DNA of 64,000 nt, taken from NCBI GenBank assembly GCA_002747325.1, contig PDOZ01000030.1:19841-83840 (forward strand), read 5' to 3'. Below the pieces are notes generated by a model. That model was given only the letters and a program-made list of their open reading frames with translations, did no database searches and was not told the DNA's origin. Positions 35,769 through 44,222 of the stretch are shown here, in pieces (the stretch's first letter is position 1; each line of letters starts with the position of its first letter). Position numbers and translations under genes: made by a program. Source of the DNA: Rhodobacterales bacterium (lineage in GTDB: Bacteria; Pseudomonadota; Alphaproteobacteria; Rhodobacterales; Rhodobacteraceae).

Positions 35769-36431
35769 TCAGTCCTTTTGCAGGTAACTGCTAAATGAGC
35801 CGGTAACCGCTGCGCCGTCTTCGCTGACGGTCATGCCTCGGACGTTGCTGCCGTCGATGATGATATATTGGTGCTCGCCGCCAATAAAGTTGCTACCAGA
35901 GGCAACGCCGCCGACCTTCAGCATATGCCCGTCATAGGTCAGTTCGCCATCCAGCGCGGTGTTGAAATCTTGGGCATTCACATCAATGCCGGAAAAATCG
36001 GCATTCATGGTGATTTGCCCCTGAACGGGACGATACCCGCCATAGAATTCGGCGGCCTCAGCGGCGGGCAGGGTGCCGTTCGATGCGTGATCAAGTTCAT
36101 CTTGCATGACTTCCCGGCCGTAGAAATTGTTTGCCGCGCCGGTGAGCGTGCCGCCCGTTGCGGTGAAGGTGGCGGCCAGGTGCGTATCGGCGCTGAGATT
36201 GTGCAGCTTTCCCGCCGGATCGACATAGCTCAGTCCTCCCGCGCCGGAATAGGACGCACTGCCGCTGTTGGGCAGGTTCACCATTTCGTCCCAAACATCA
36301 TCTGCACCGGCTGCCAACCGTTCATGGGTCCGGAACTGCTGTTCGACCACTTCGCCGTAATTCGCGCCGGACATGCAGCCGGACAGGGCGAGGGCGGCGC
36401 CGATGAGAGCGGTTTGGGCAAGTGAGCGCAT
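35769..36431 (-). CDS. TbpB-barrel-like lipoprotein (paralog B)
   Basis: 'MRSLAQTALIGAALALSGC'; 'LPNSGSASYSGAGGLSYVDP', 'GGTLTGAANNFYG'. Confidence 0.65.
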   Translation of the reverse strand: MRSLAQTALIGAALALSGCMSGANYGEVVEQQFRTHERLAAGADDVWDEMVNLPNSGSASYSGAGGLSYVDPAGKLHNLSADTHLAATFTATGGTLTGAANNFYGREVMQDELDHASNGTLPAAEAAEFYGGYRPVQGQITMNADFSGIDVNAQDFNTALDGELTYDGHMLKVGGVASGSNFIGGEHQYIIIDGSNVRGMTVSEDGAAVTGSFSSYLQKD

Positions 36432-36552
36432 GATGTGTTCCTTTACGCTGGGGGGCGGCTTCGGCCTCGGGGGTGTCTGCGCACGATACCAATCGGGCGG
36501 AATATGCCAAGAGAATATCTGGGTTTTTTCCGAGGAGTTTTGAGGCGTTAAC

Positions 36553-36579
36553 AAAAAACACGGGCCGTGGCCCGTGTTT
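36553..36579 (-). terminator. Rho-independent terminator of tracrRNA
   Basis: - strand AAACACGGGCCACGGCCCGTGTTTTTT. Confidence 0.9.
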
Positions 36580-36632
36580 CAATGTGGTGCAATCGAATGC
36601 TTGTTAACGACTCGACCGCGGGTTTTGAACTG
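36553..36632 (-). ncRNA. tracrRNA
   Basis: Anti-repeat within 36603-36640 (- strand ACAGTTCAAAACCCGCGGTCGAGTCGTTAAC pairs with CRISPR repeat), promoter-like CTCGAC-N17-TATATT (36661-36666 / 36638-36643), terminator below. Confidence 0.85.
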
Positions 36633-36764
36633 TGGGCAATATACCGGATATTTTCCGCAAGTCGAGCGCGATCTTTGCGGGTGGCATCTCGCGTAAAGAT
36701 AATGTTGCGTTGGGCCGGCTGCCGGGGCAAAGTCCCGGGCAAAATGCGGCCAGGGAGGGAACGG

Positions 36765-39700
36765 ATGGGAACGCGGTTGGGGTTGGATATTGGCACGAAT
36801 TCCATCGGGTGGTGGCTTTACGCGACCGATGGCGGGGAGATTGCCGGGGTTCTGGATGGGGGCGTGCGGATTTTCTCCGATGGGCGTGATCCGAAGAGCA
36901 AGGCGTCGCTGGCGGTGGACCGGCGGATGGCGCGGGGGATGCGGCGGCGGCGGGATCGTTACCTGCGCCGCCGGGCGGCGTTGATGAAGCGGATGGCGGA
37001 TGCGGGGCTGATGCCGGCGGACCCGCAGGCGGCGAAGGCGCTGGAGCTGCTCGATCCGTATGAATTGCGTGCGCGGGGGCTGGATGAGGCGTTGCCGCTA
37101 CCGCATTTCGGCCGGGCGCTGTTTCACCTCAACCAGCGGCGCGGCTTCAAGTCCAACCGCAAGACCGACCGGGGTGACAATGAAAGCGGCAAGATCAAGG
37201 ATGCAACACGTCGACTTGATCAAGAAATGGCAGTGGCGATTAAGGATGAAAGCAAGCGTACTCTGGGGGCTTTCCTGCATATGCGCAGGCAAAAAACACC
37301 TGAGAAACCTTTAACTGAACCTAAGGAAAACAAGGATCATACTCGTAAAGACTATCGGCGCACGCCTTCGGTGCGCACACGCATGAGTGTGGCGGTGCGC
37401 GGCGGGCCGGATGCGAAGGCCGAGGAAGGCTATGATTTCTACCCCGACCGCCGCCACCTGTCGGAAGAGTTCGACAAGCTCTGGGCGGTGCAGGCCCGGT
37501 TTCACCCCGAGGTTCTGACCGACGATCTGCGCGACGAAATCCGTCTGATCATTTTCCACCAGCGCCGCCTGAAGGTGCCGAAGGTGGGGTTGTGTCTGTT
37601 CACCGAGGAAGAACGCCTGCCCGCCGCCCATCCGCTGAACCAGCGGCGTATTCTGTATGAGACCGTCAACGCTCTGCGCGTGACGGCCCCCGGCGAGGCG
37701 GTGCGCGCATTGACCCGCGAGGAGCGCGATCAGATCATTCATGCGCTCGACAACAGGAAACACACCAAGTCGCTGTCGGGCATGGCGCTGAAACTCAAGG
37801 CGTTGGGCAAGACGATCGGGCTGCGGTCGGATCAGCATTTTACTCTGGAGACCGCCAACCGCGACAGCATTGCCTGTGATCCGGTGCGCGCCAGCCTGTC
37901 GGACCCGCGCCGGTTCGGGCCGGGCTGGTCGGCGCTGGATGATAGGGAGCAATGGCGCGTTGTTCGGCGTGTTCGAAATGTACAAGGTGAGCGATGCGCA
38001 CAAGTGGTTGTCGATTGGCTGATCCGCCAGCATGGCCTGCCTCAAAGTAATGCGTGGGAGGTTCTGAATGCACCGCTGCCGGAGGGCTATGGCCGGTTGG
38101 GCCGGACCGCCACGACCCGCATTCTGGCGGCGCTGGAGGCGGAGGTGATCCCCTATAGTGCGGCGGTGGCGCGCTGCGGCTGGCACCATTCGGACGAGCG
38201 CACGGGCGAGGTGCTGACCGAACTGCCGTATTATGGCAAAATCCTTGAGCGGCATGTTATTCCCGGCACCTATGAGGAGAAGGACGACGACATTACCCGC
38301 TATGGCCGCATCACCAACCCGACGGTGCATATCGGGCTGAACCAGTTGCGCCGTCTGGTGAACCGGATCATCACGGTGCATGGCAGGCCGGACGAGATCG
38401 TGGTCGAACTGGCGCGCGATTTGAAGCGTTCGGAGGACCAGAAGCGCGAGATGCAGCGCGAGATCCGGGAGAATACCAAGGAGGCGATCCGGCGCGGCGA
38501 GAAGCTTGATGAGTTGGGCGTTCGCAATACGGGCGAGAACCGGATGGTTTTGCGGCTGTGGGAGGATCTGAACCCGGAGGATTGTCTGAAGCGCTTTTGC
38601 CCTTATTCGGGGCAGCGGATCAGCGCGTCGATGCTGTTTGACGGTTCCTGCGACGTCGATCACATCCTGCCCTATTCGCGCACGCTTGATGACAGTTTCG
38701 CCAACCGGACCCTGTGTCTGAAGGAATATAACCGGCAAAAGTCCAATAAGACGCCGTGGGAGGTCTGGGGGGAAACGGCGCAATGGGCGACGATTGAGGC
38801 CAATCTGAAGAACCTGCCAAAGAACAAGGCGTGGCGCTTTGCGCCGGACGCGATGGAGAAGTTTGAGGGCGAGCGCGATTTTGAGGCGCGGGCGCTGAAG
38901 GATACGCAATACCTGTCGCGCATCGCCCGCACCTATCTGAGCGCGCTTTATGACGGGGCGGATGGCAAATCGCATGTCTGGGTGGTGCCGGGGCGGCTGA
39001 CCGAAATGCTGCGCCGCCATTGGGGGCTGAACGCCCTGTTGTCGGAAGGCAAGGCAGCGAACAAGGCCAAGAACCGCACCGACCACCGGCATCACGCCAT
39101 TGACGCCGCGGTCATCGCCGCCACCGACCGCAGCCTGATCCAGCGGATCAGCAAGATGGCCAAGCGCGATGAGCTGGCCGGGGCGGAGGAGGTGGCGCGC
39201 GCGGTGCCGGCGCCCTGGGAGGATTTCCGCGATGACATCGCCGCCCAGCTTGCCCGCATTACCGTCAGCCACCGCGCCGATCATGGCCGCATCGACCCGC
39301 AGGCCCGCAAGTCCGGGCGGGACAGCACCAGTTGTGCGCTGCATCAGGAAACGGCCTATGGCCTGACCGGGGAAACCGATCCACGCGGGGTGCCGCTGGT
39401 CGTGACCCGCAAGCCGCTGAGCAGCCTGACCCCCGCCCTGATTGCCCGCGAGGCTCCCGGCAAAGGGGGGATGATCCGGGATGCGGAGCTGCGGCGCAGG
39501 CTGGCGGTTGCGACCAAGGGCAAAGAGGGCAAGGCTTTTGAAGCGGCCATACAGGATTTTGTCGCCAAACCGGGAGCGTATCAGGGCACGCGGCATGTGC
39601 GGGTGGTGGAACCGATTGGGGTGGCGCCGATCCATAACGGGAAGGCGAAACCGGCCAAGTCCTATGCGACTTCGGGCAACCATCGCTATGAGGTTTGGAG

Positions 39701-40091
39701 AATGCCCGACGGGAAGATCGTTGACTGGGTCGTGCCGAATTTTTACGCGCATAAAGCCGACCTGCCAACGGATGCCCGTCCGGCCACCCCGGCCACCTGC
39801 CTGCGTCCGCACCCGGCCGCGCGTCTGCTGCTGAAGCTGCAAAAGAACGATATGGTCCGGTTGCGCGATGCGTCTGGGGCGTTGGTCGTGGCGACGGTTG
39901 AAAAGTTCTCCAGCACGGGGATTATCGAAATGGTCCCCCATTCCGAGGCCAATGCCGCGGACCGTTACAGCAAGGACAAATCCGACAATGTCTACATCCG
40001 AAAAACGGCAAACACGCTGCTGAAAGCGGAGGCCCGGCGGGTCTATGTCGATGAAATGGGCCGGGTGCGCGATCCGGGGAAGGCGGGGTAG
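36765..40091 (+). CDS. cas9: Type II-C Cas9 nuclease, 1108 aa
   Basis: RuvC-I 'LGLDIGTNSIGWWLY', Arg-rich bridge helix 'RRRRDRYLRRR', RuvC-II 'IVVELARDL', HNH 'CDVDHILPYSRTLDDSFANRTLCLKEYNRQKSN', RuvC-III 'DHRHHAIDAAVIA'; ATG at 36765. Confidence 0.97.
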   Translation: MGTRLGLDIGTNSIGWWLYATDGGEIAGVLDGGVRIFSDGRDPKSKASLAVDRRMARGMRRRRDRYLRRRAALMKRMADAGLMPADPQAAKALELLDPYELRARGLDEALPLPHFGRALFHLNQRRGFKSNRKTDRGDNESGKIKDATRRLDQEMAVAIKDESKRTLGAFLHMRRQKTPEKPLTEPKENKDHTRKDYRRTPSVRTRMSVAVRGGPDAKAEEGYDFYPDRRHLSEEFDKLWAVQARFHPEVLTDDLRDEIRLIIFHQRRLKVPKVGLCLFTEEERLPAAHPLNQRRILYETVNALRVTAPGEAVRALTREERDQIIHALDNRKHTKSLSGMALKLKALGKTIGLRSDQHFTLETANRDSIACDPVRASLSDPRRFGPGWSALDDREQWRVVRRVRNVQGERCAQVVVDWLIRQHGLPQSNAWEVLNAPLPEGYGRLGRTATTRILAALEAEVIPYSAAVARCGWHHSDERTGEVLTELPYYGKILERHVIPGTYEEKDDDITRYGRITNPTVHIGLNQLRRLVNRIITVHGRPDEIVVELARDLKRSEDQKREMQREIRENTKEAIRRGEKLDELGVRNTGENRMVLRLWEDLNPEDCLKRFCPYSGQRISASMLFDGSCDVDHILPYSRTLDDSFANRTLCLKEYNRQKSNKTPWEVWGETAQWATIEANLKNLPKNKAWRFAPDAMEKFEGERDFEARALKDTQYLSRIARTYLSALYDGADGKSHVWVVPGRLTEMLRRHWGLNALLSEGKAANKAKNRTDHRHHAIDAAVIAATDRSLIQRISKMAKRDELAGAEEVARAVPAPWEDFRDDIAAQLARITVSHRADHGRIDPQARKSGRDSTSCALHQETAYGLTGETDPRGVPLVVTRKPLSSLTPALIAREAPGKGGMIRDAELRRRLAVATKGKEGKAFEAAIQDFVAKPGAYQGTRHVRVVEPIGVAPIHNGKAKPAKSYATSGNHRYEVWRMPDGKIVDWVVPNFYAHKADLPTDARPATPATCLRPHPAARLLLKLQKNDMVRLRDASGALVVATVEKFSSTGIIEMVPHSEANAADRYSKDKSDNVYIRKTANTLLKAEARRVYVDEMGRVRDPGKAG

Positions 40092-40123
40092 GGCGCGGCT
40101 TTCCTTCCTGAAACCAGCCCGAT

Positions 40124-41107
40124 TTGGGGAAATGCCTTGCGCGTATTACACTCGCACCGGGAGGGGTGATTCGCCTTGGGCGCGAGGGTTTGGTGTTGGA
40201 TCAGATCATTGATATCGCCACGGATGGACGGCATCTGTCCCGGCAACGCGGCTTCCTGATTGTCTCCGAAGAGGGGCATGAAATCGGACGCACGCCGCTT
40301 GATCAGGTGGCGGCGGTGATTGTGCATGCGCATGGCACGACCTGGTCGACCTCGCTGCTGGTGGAACTGGCGGAACGCGGCGCGCCGGTGGTGTTGTGCG
40401 CCGCCAACCACGCCCCCCGCTCGGTGCTGATGCCGCTGGAAGGGCACCACTTGCAGGGCGCCCGGATGCGCGCCCAGTGGCAGGCGAAAACACCGCTGAT
40501 CAAACAGGCGTGGAAGCAGGTTGTAGCGGCCAAACTGCGGATGCAGGCGGCGGCGCTGGAGGCGGTCGGGGAAGCGCCCGCGCCGGTGCGCATGATGATC
40601 CGCAAGATCACCTCGGGCGACAGCACCAACATGGAGGCCCAGGCCGCGCGCTACTACTGGCCTCGCCTGATGGGGGAAACCTTTCGGCGCGATGCGACCG
40701 CCGGGGATGAAAACGCCCTGCTCAATTACGGCTATACCGTCCTGCGCGCCGCGACCGCGCGGGCGGTGGTCGCCGCCGGTCTGCACCCGACCATCGGCCT
40801 GTTTCATGCCCATCGCGGCAATGCTTTCGCGCTGGCCGATGACCTGATGGAGCCGTTCCGTCCGCTGGTCGACCTGAGCGTGCGCCATATCGCAGCGACC
40901 CGCGGGGCGGCGGTTGACCCGGAGGCGAAACAGGCGCTGGCCGGGCTGATCGCCACCGATCTGCCGCTGGGCGACGGCGTCACGCCGGTTTCGGTGGCAC
41001 TGATGAAACTGGCCACCTCGCTGGGTCAGAGCTTCGAGACCGGCAAACTTGCCCTCGCGCTGCCCGACCCGCCCGATCCGCTGGCGCTTGCGGGGCTGGG
41101 CCAATGA
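40124..41107 (+). CDS. cas1: CRISPR integrase Cas1 (start may be GTG 40193)
   Basis: 'DIATDGRHLSRQRGFLIV', 'NALLNYGYTVLRAATARAVVAAGLHPTIGLFHAHRGNAFALADDLMEPFRP'. Confidence 0.95.
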   Translation: MGKCLARITLAPGGVIRLGREGLVLDQIIDIATDGRHLSRQRGFLIVSEEGHEIGRTPLDQVAAVIVHAHGTTWSTSLLVELAERGAPVVLCAANHAPRSVLMPLEGHHLQGARMRAQWQAKTPLIKQAWKQVVAAKLRMQAAALEAVGEAPAPVRMMIRKITSGDSTNMEAQAARYYWPRLMGETFRRDATAGDENALLNYGYTVLRAATARAVVAAGLHPTIGLFHAHRGNAFALADDLMEPFRPLVDLSVRHIAATRGAAVDPEAKQALAGLIATDLPLGDGVTPVSVALMKLATSLGQSFETGKLALALPDPPDPLALAGLGQ

Positions 41108-41448
41108 ATGTGCCGGTGACAAAATTATCGGGGTATCGTCTGATGTGGATTTTGGTGATGTTCGACCTGCCGACGGATACGAAAAAACAGCGCAAGGATG
41201 CGGGCACGTTTCGCAATTTCCTGCTCGACGAGGGCTTTGAGCGCAGCCAGTTTTCGGTCTATGCCCGCTTCGTCAACGGCAAGGAGGCCTTTGCAACCCG
41301 CGTTAACCGTATTGAGCGTAACCTACCCGCCGCAGGCGACGTGCAAATCCTCAACTTCACTGACCGGCAATATCGTGATATTGTGCATTTCTCGGATCAG
41401 GGTCGGCGCAAGGCGCGGGAAAATCCGAAACAACTGGTGCTTTTCTAA
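41104..41448 (+). CDS. cas2: Cas2 (start may be ATG 41143)
   Basis: 'MWILVMFDLPTDTKKQRKDAGTFRNFLLDEGFERSQFSVYAR'. Confidence 0.95.
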   Translation: MNVPVTKLSGYRLMWILVMFDLPTDTKKQRKDAGTFRNFLLDEGFERSQFSVYARFVNGKEAFATRVNRIERNLPAAGDVQILNFTDRQYRDIVHFSDQGRRKARENPKQLVLF

Positions 41449-41467
41449 GGTGATTCGCGATGGAATT

Positions 41468-41528
41468 TTACAATAGACCCCGGCTAGTTCCTTGTATTTT
41501 CAAGGTGTTAGCGCGGGATCTATTGTAA
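41468..41528. promoter_or_regulatory. Long imperfect palindrome between cas2 and the array, overlapping first repeat
   Basis: TTACAATAGACCCCGGCTAGTTCCTTG-TATTTT-CAAGGTGTTAGCGCGGGATCTATTGTAA. Confidence 0.8.
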
Positions 41529-41688
41529 CAGTTCAAAACCCGAGGTCCAGCCGCAACAACCTAGGGGGCGCTAACGCACCCCCGACATTGTAACAGTTCA
41601 AAACCCGAGGTCCAGCCGCAACTCCCGGCGCATGGTGCTAAAAGCAAAGTCAATTGTAACAGTTCAAAACCCGAGGTCCAGCCGCAAC
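41522..41688 (-). CRISPR. Type II-C CRISPR array: 3 identical 36-bp repeats, 2 spacers (29 and 30 bp)
   Basis: Repeats 41522-41557, 41587-41622, 41653-41688; crRNA-strand repeat GTTGCGGCTGGACCTCGGGTTTTGAACTGTTACAAT, with extended -10 (TGTTACAAT) at its 3' end. Confidence 0.97.
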
Positions 41689-41767
41689 CGGCCGAGGAGC
41701 GCGCAGTTTAGCGCGCTGATCCGGCGACTGTTCGTCGTAAAATGGAAGCGGCGGGTTTTTCATCCAC

Positions 41768-42505
41768 TTAACGTAACAAGTGTTGGCGCGCCGGTGGGTA
41801 TAGTTCCAGTTCTGTCTTCGGGGCCTGCCCCAGCGGCGACTGGTCTTGTTGCATCTGTTGATTATTCGCCGATTGGCTCTGTTTTGCAGCAAAATTTCGC
41901 CTCTGCTTTGGATCAGTTTGTCGAGCTTCAGGCCCTCGATTTTCAGCGTTCGAAGCTTCAGAGGCGTAATCAGAAGTTGACTGAGGCGCTTGCGCGTGAA
42001 ACTTTGAACCCATCAGTTGCGGGGATTTATGGTGATGGTTCGTCTGCTGGTGGTTCTGATCCTTCTGTGTCTTTTGGCAGCGGTCGCGGCAAACGCTTAG
42101 TTCGCGGGGTTGACGGTCGTTCGGTTATTGTTTCTGATGCCGAACCTATGCCGCTTTTTTGCGGAATATCTTGATATGTCTGGTAATGTTTATTACGGCG
42201 TTAACCCTAATGTCCCGGATGCTAAATAGTTAGTTTCTCCTGCGAGTATCGAGTTGGTTGATACGTTATCTGGTGATCCTAAAGTTGGTGGTAATTTCGT
42301 TGGCAATTCTCTTCGGTATATTGCCAAGGGTGGCGTGGTGGGTCAGGCATATCGTTATTTGACAGATACGTCATTTGATCCTCCTCCTTCTCAGTTTTAT
42401 TCTCCTCCACCTCTTCCGTTGCTTCCGTCAACTCGTCTTAATCCTTATGGCGTGATCAAGTTCGGTCCTTCGACGCTTGACCAATATGTAGGTCTGCGTA
42501 AATAA
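41768..42505 (+). pseudogene. Microvirus DNA pilot (VP2/H-like) protein, frameshifted and interrupted
   Basis: 'GLVASVDYSPIGSVLQQNFASALDQFVELQALDFQRSKLQRRNQKL...' continues in another frame after a T6 run as 'FAEYLDMSGNVYYGVNPNVPDAK*LVSPASIELVDTLSGDPKVGGNFVGNS...'. Confidence 0.6.
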
Positions 42506-42541
42506 TCCAGCAAAATCAATAACCTAAAGAAGAGTCTTAAT

Positions 42542-42958
42542 ATGAGTCTGTCTCGTTTCCAGCAGCCGCGTTCGCGGCGTCATGAAAACCGACATATTGT
42601 CGGCAAGTTTCGCGGTGGTAAGTTGCAGCCGGTGCATATGCTTCCGGTGCGTGGCTCTGAGAGTGGTTTTGTCACCAATCAGATTGCGTTCAAGGTGGAC
42701 CCGCTTGCGGGCCAGCTTATGAGTCCGGCATTTAAGAATCCTGACGCGGATTATAGCGGCTCTGCCGATGTTGTTCGTGCGAAGCTCGAAACTGGCGCGC
42801 CGCTGTTTGATCTTGAGCCGGAAAACTTGATCAGCAAGTTGTGTCGCATCAATCCGCGCCGCATTGATGGCCGGAAGTATGCTAGTGAGATGGTCCGTCT
42901 TGCACATAACTGCGCGGTCAATCACTTGCGCCGCGCCAAGTATGTAAACGCGGGGTAA
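42542..42958 (+). pseudogene. Microvirus major capsid protein, truncated N-terminal part
   Basis: 'MSLSRFQQPRSRRHENRHIVGKFRGGKLQPVHMLPVRGSESGFVTNQIAFKVDPLAGQLMSP...EMVRLAHNCAVNHLRRAKYV'; ends after 138 aa. Confidence 0.65.
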
Positions 42959-43019
42959 GATTTTAACACTACAAAACCCAACGTTCAGGCACAGCAATGA
43001 AGGTGAACAGGAAGGGGCC

Positions 43020-43841
43020 TTACTTGAATATGGCTATAAGCACTAATGCAATCAGTAGTCCAAGTATCGAGTGCCTGCTACGCCAGAGGTATGATCGCTG
43101 GATTCTCCTCTCCCAATCTATCGCTGGTGGCGTTTTGATTGTGATTTCTGACAGCCTCGCGGGTTCGATCGCTCCTGCGGGCATACCGACATCGATTGAG
43201 TCTGGGTAAGCCTTGAACGCTTCGGTGAATATGGTTGCGGTTCCCTTCAAGGGGAGGGTCGGGAATTTTCCGATATGGTCAAAAAGCGAGTTAAACTCAT
43301 GCTTGCCAAGGAGCAGGAAGGCGCTTGTCCCATCCCAATCTGCAAAAAATCGGCCCGACTCCCCAGCTAATACGCCATCCTCGGGAAGCCCTGTCGGGTC
43401 TAAACATGCGAATTCCAAGTTTAACGTAGACAGTTGATACTTCCCGCCAATGGGTAAGTTCTCATGGTTTGGAAAAATGTCGACATTACATCGGGTGATG
43501 GTTTCATAATTAGGGAGTTCTTTATTTTCTTTCGCATTAGAGAACACCTTTATCGAATGTGGACTCATGAGGTTTGCGTCGAAGAAACCGCCAGTAGCGT
43601 GAATAGATCGGGTTATTCCGCTTGCTCCGGGGGTGTTGTCGTTCCAGTCGATATTCTCTCTGTCGCTCAAAGATATTCGATTATTTTCTGAATCCCAGCT
43701 CACGCGGCAGCCTAACCGGATGTTTTCAAGGCTAAGAATAATTTGCTGCGGCATCTTGCTAATCTCTTCACCCGTTTCCGTATCTTTGAAGAGACGGTCC
43801 GATATTTTTTCCCATTTGGGAGCGTTTTTGAAAATGGTCAT
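43020..43841 (-). CDS. Hypothetical tail-anchored protein
   Basis: 273 aa, C-terminal 'RHSILGLLIALVLIAIFK'. Confidence 0.65.
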   Translation of the reverse strand: MTIFKNAPKWEKISDRLFKDTETGEEISKMPQQIILSLENIRLGCRVSWDSENNRISLSDRENIDWNDNTPGASGITRSIHATGGFFDANLMSPHSIKVFSNAKENKELPNYETITRCNVDIFPNHENLPIGGKYQLSTLNLEFACLDPTGLPEDGVLAGESGRFFADWDGTSAFLLLGKHEFNSLFDHIGKFPTLPLKGTATIFTEAFKAYPDSIDVGMPAGAIEPARLSEITIKTPPAIDWERRIQRSYLWRSRHSILGLLIALVLIAIFK

Positions 43842-44222
43842 AAATTCCTCGCATCACGGTGATGGGTGGATAGGAGCAAAAAAAGCACCAATAAACAACA
43901 GAGGGCGTGAAATGTATGAAAACAAATGACATTTGAGAAAGTGTTGAAAACAGTGCGTGACGTCGGGGGGGCAACGCGGTGGCGGTTGTCTTTTGGCTAT
44001 AAGCCTTTGATTTTACGCCGATGCTTCGTGGATTTTGAGATCAAAATCCACTCCCGTCAGCTATACCCAGCCAATGCGGGCCAGCTTGTGAGGGAACATC
44101 CTCATGCTACCGGGCGCGCCAGCCAAAACACCCCATCACAAGCCGACGGATTCCGAAAGATAAACGACCCATGGACAGGCTCTTGCAGAGCGTCTGATCC
44201 CACGGCGCAGAACGGCGTCGGG

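Larger units (their letters stand above)
41760..42960 (+). mobile_element. Decayed Microviridae-like ssDNA phage fragment
   Basis: T-ending codon bias and low GC versus host; pilot-protein-like then capsid-like coding remnants in microvirus-style order. Confidence 0.7.

Noticed and set aside
37311-39941. 876-codon ORF antisense to cas9
   Set aside because: GC-rich shadow ORF; the opposite strand encodes a full Cas9 with all catalytic motifs and the antisense translation is Arg/His/Gln-rich with no family pattern
41698-41717. AGCGCGC-AGTTTA-GCGCGCT hairpin just past the array
   Set aside because: Perfect 7-bp stem but no T-run; kept only as possible leader structure, not a supported terminator
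41690-43010. dif/XerCD-type integration site for the microvirus
   Set aside because: Searched by eye at both edges; no convincing 28-bp dif-like sequence, so the insertion mechanism is left open
44005-44090. Possible tRNA-like fold around the 44028-44051 palindrome
   Set aside because: No consistent acceptor, D or T arms could be built; only the single hairpin is real
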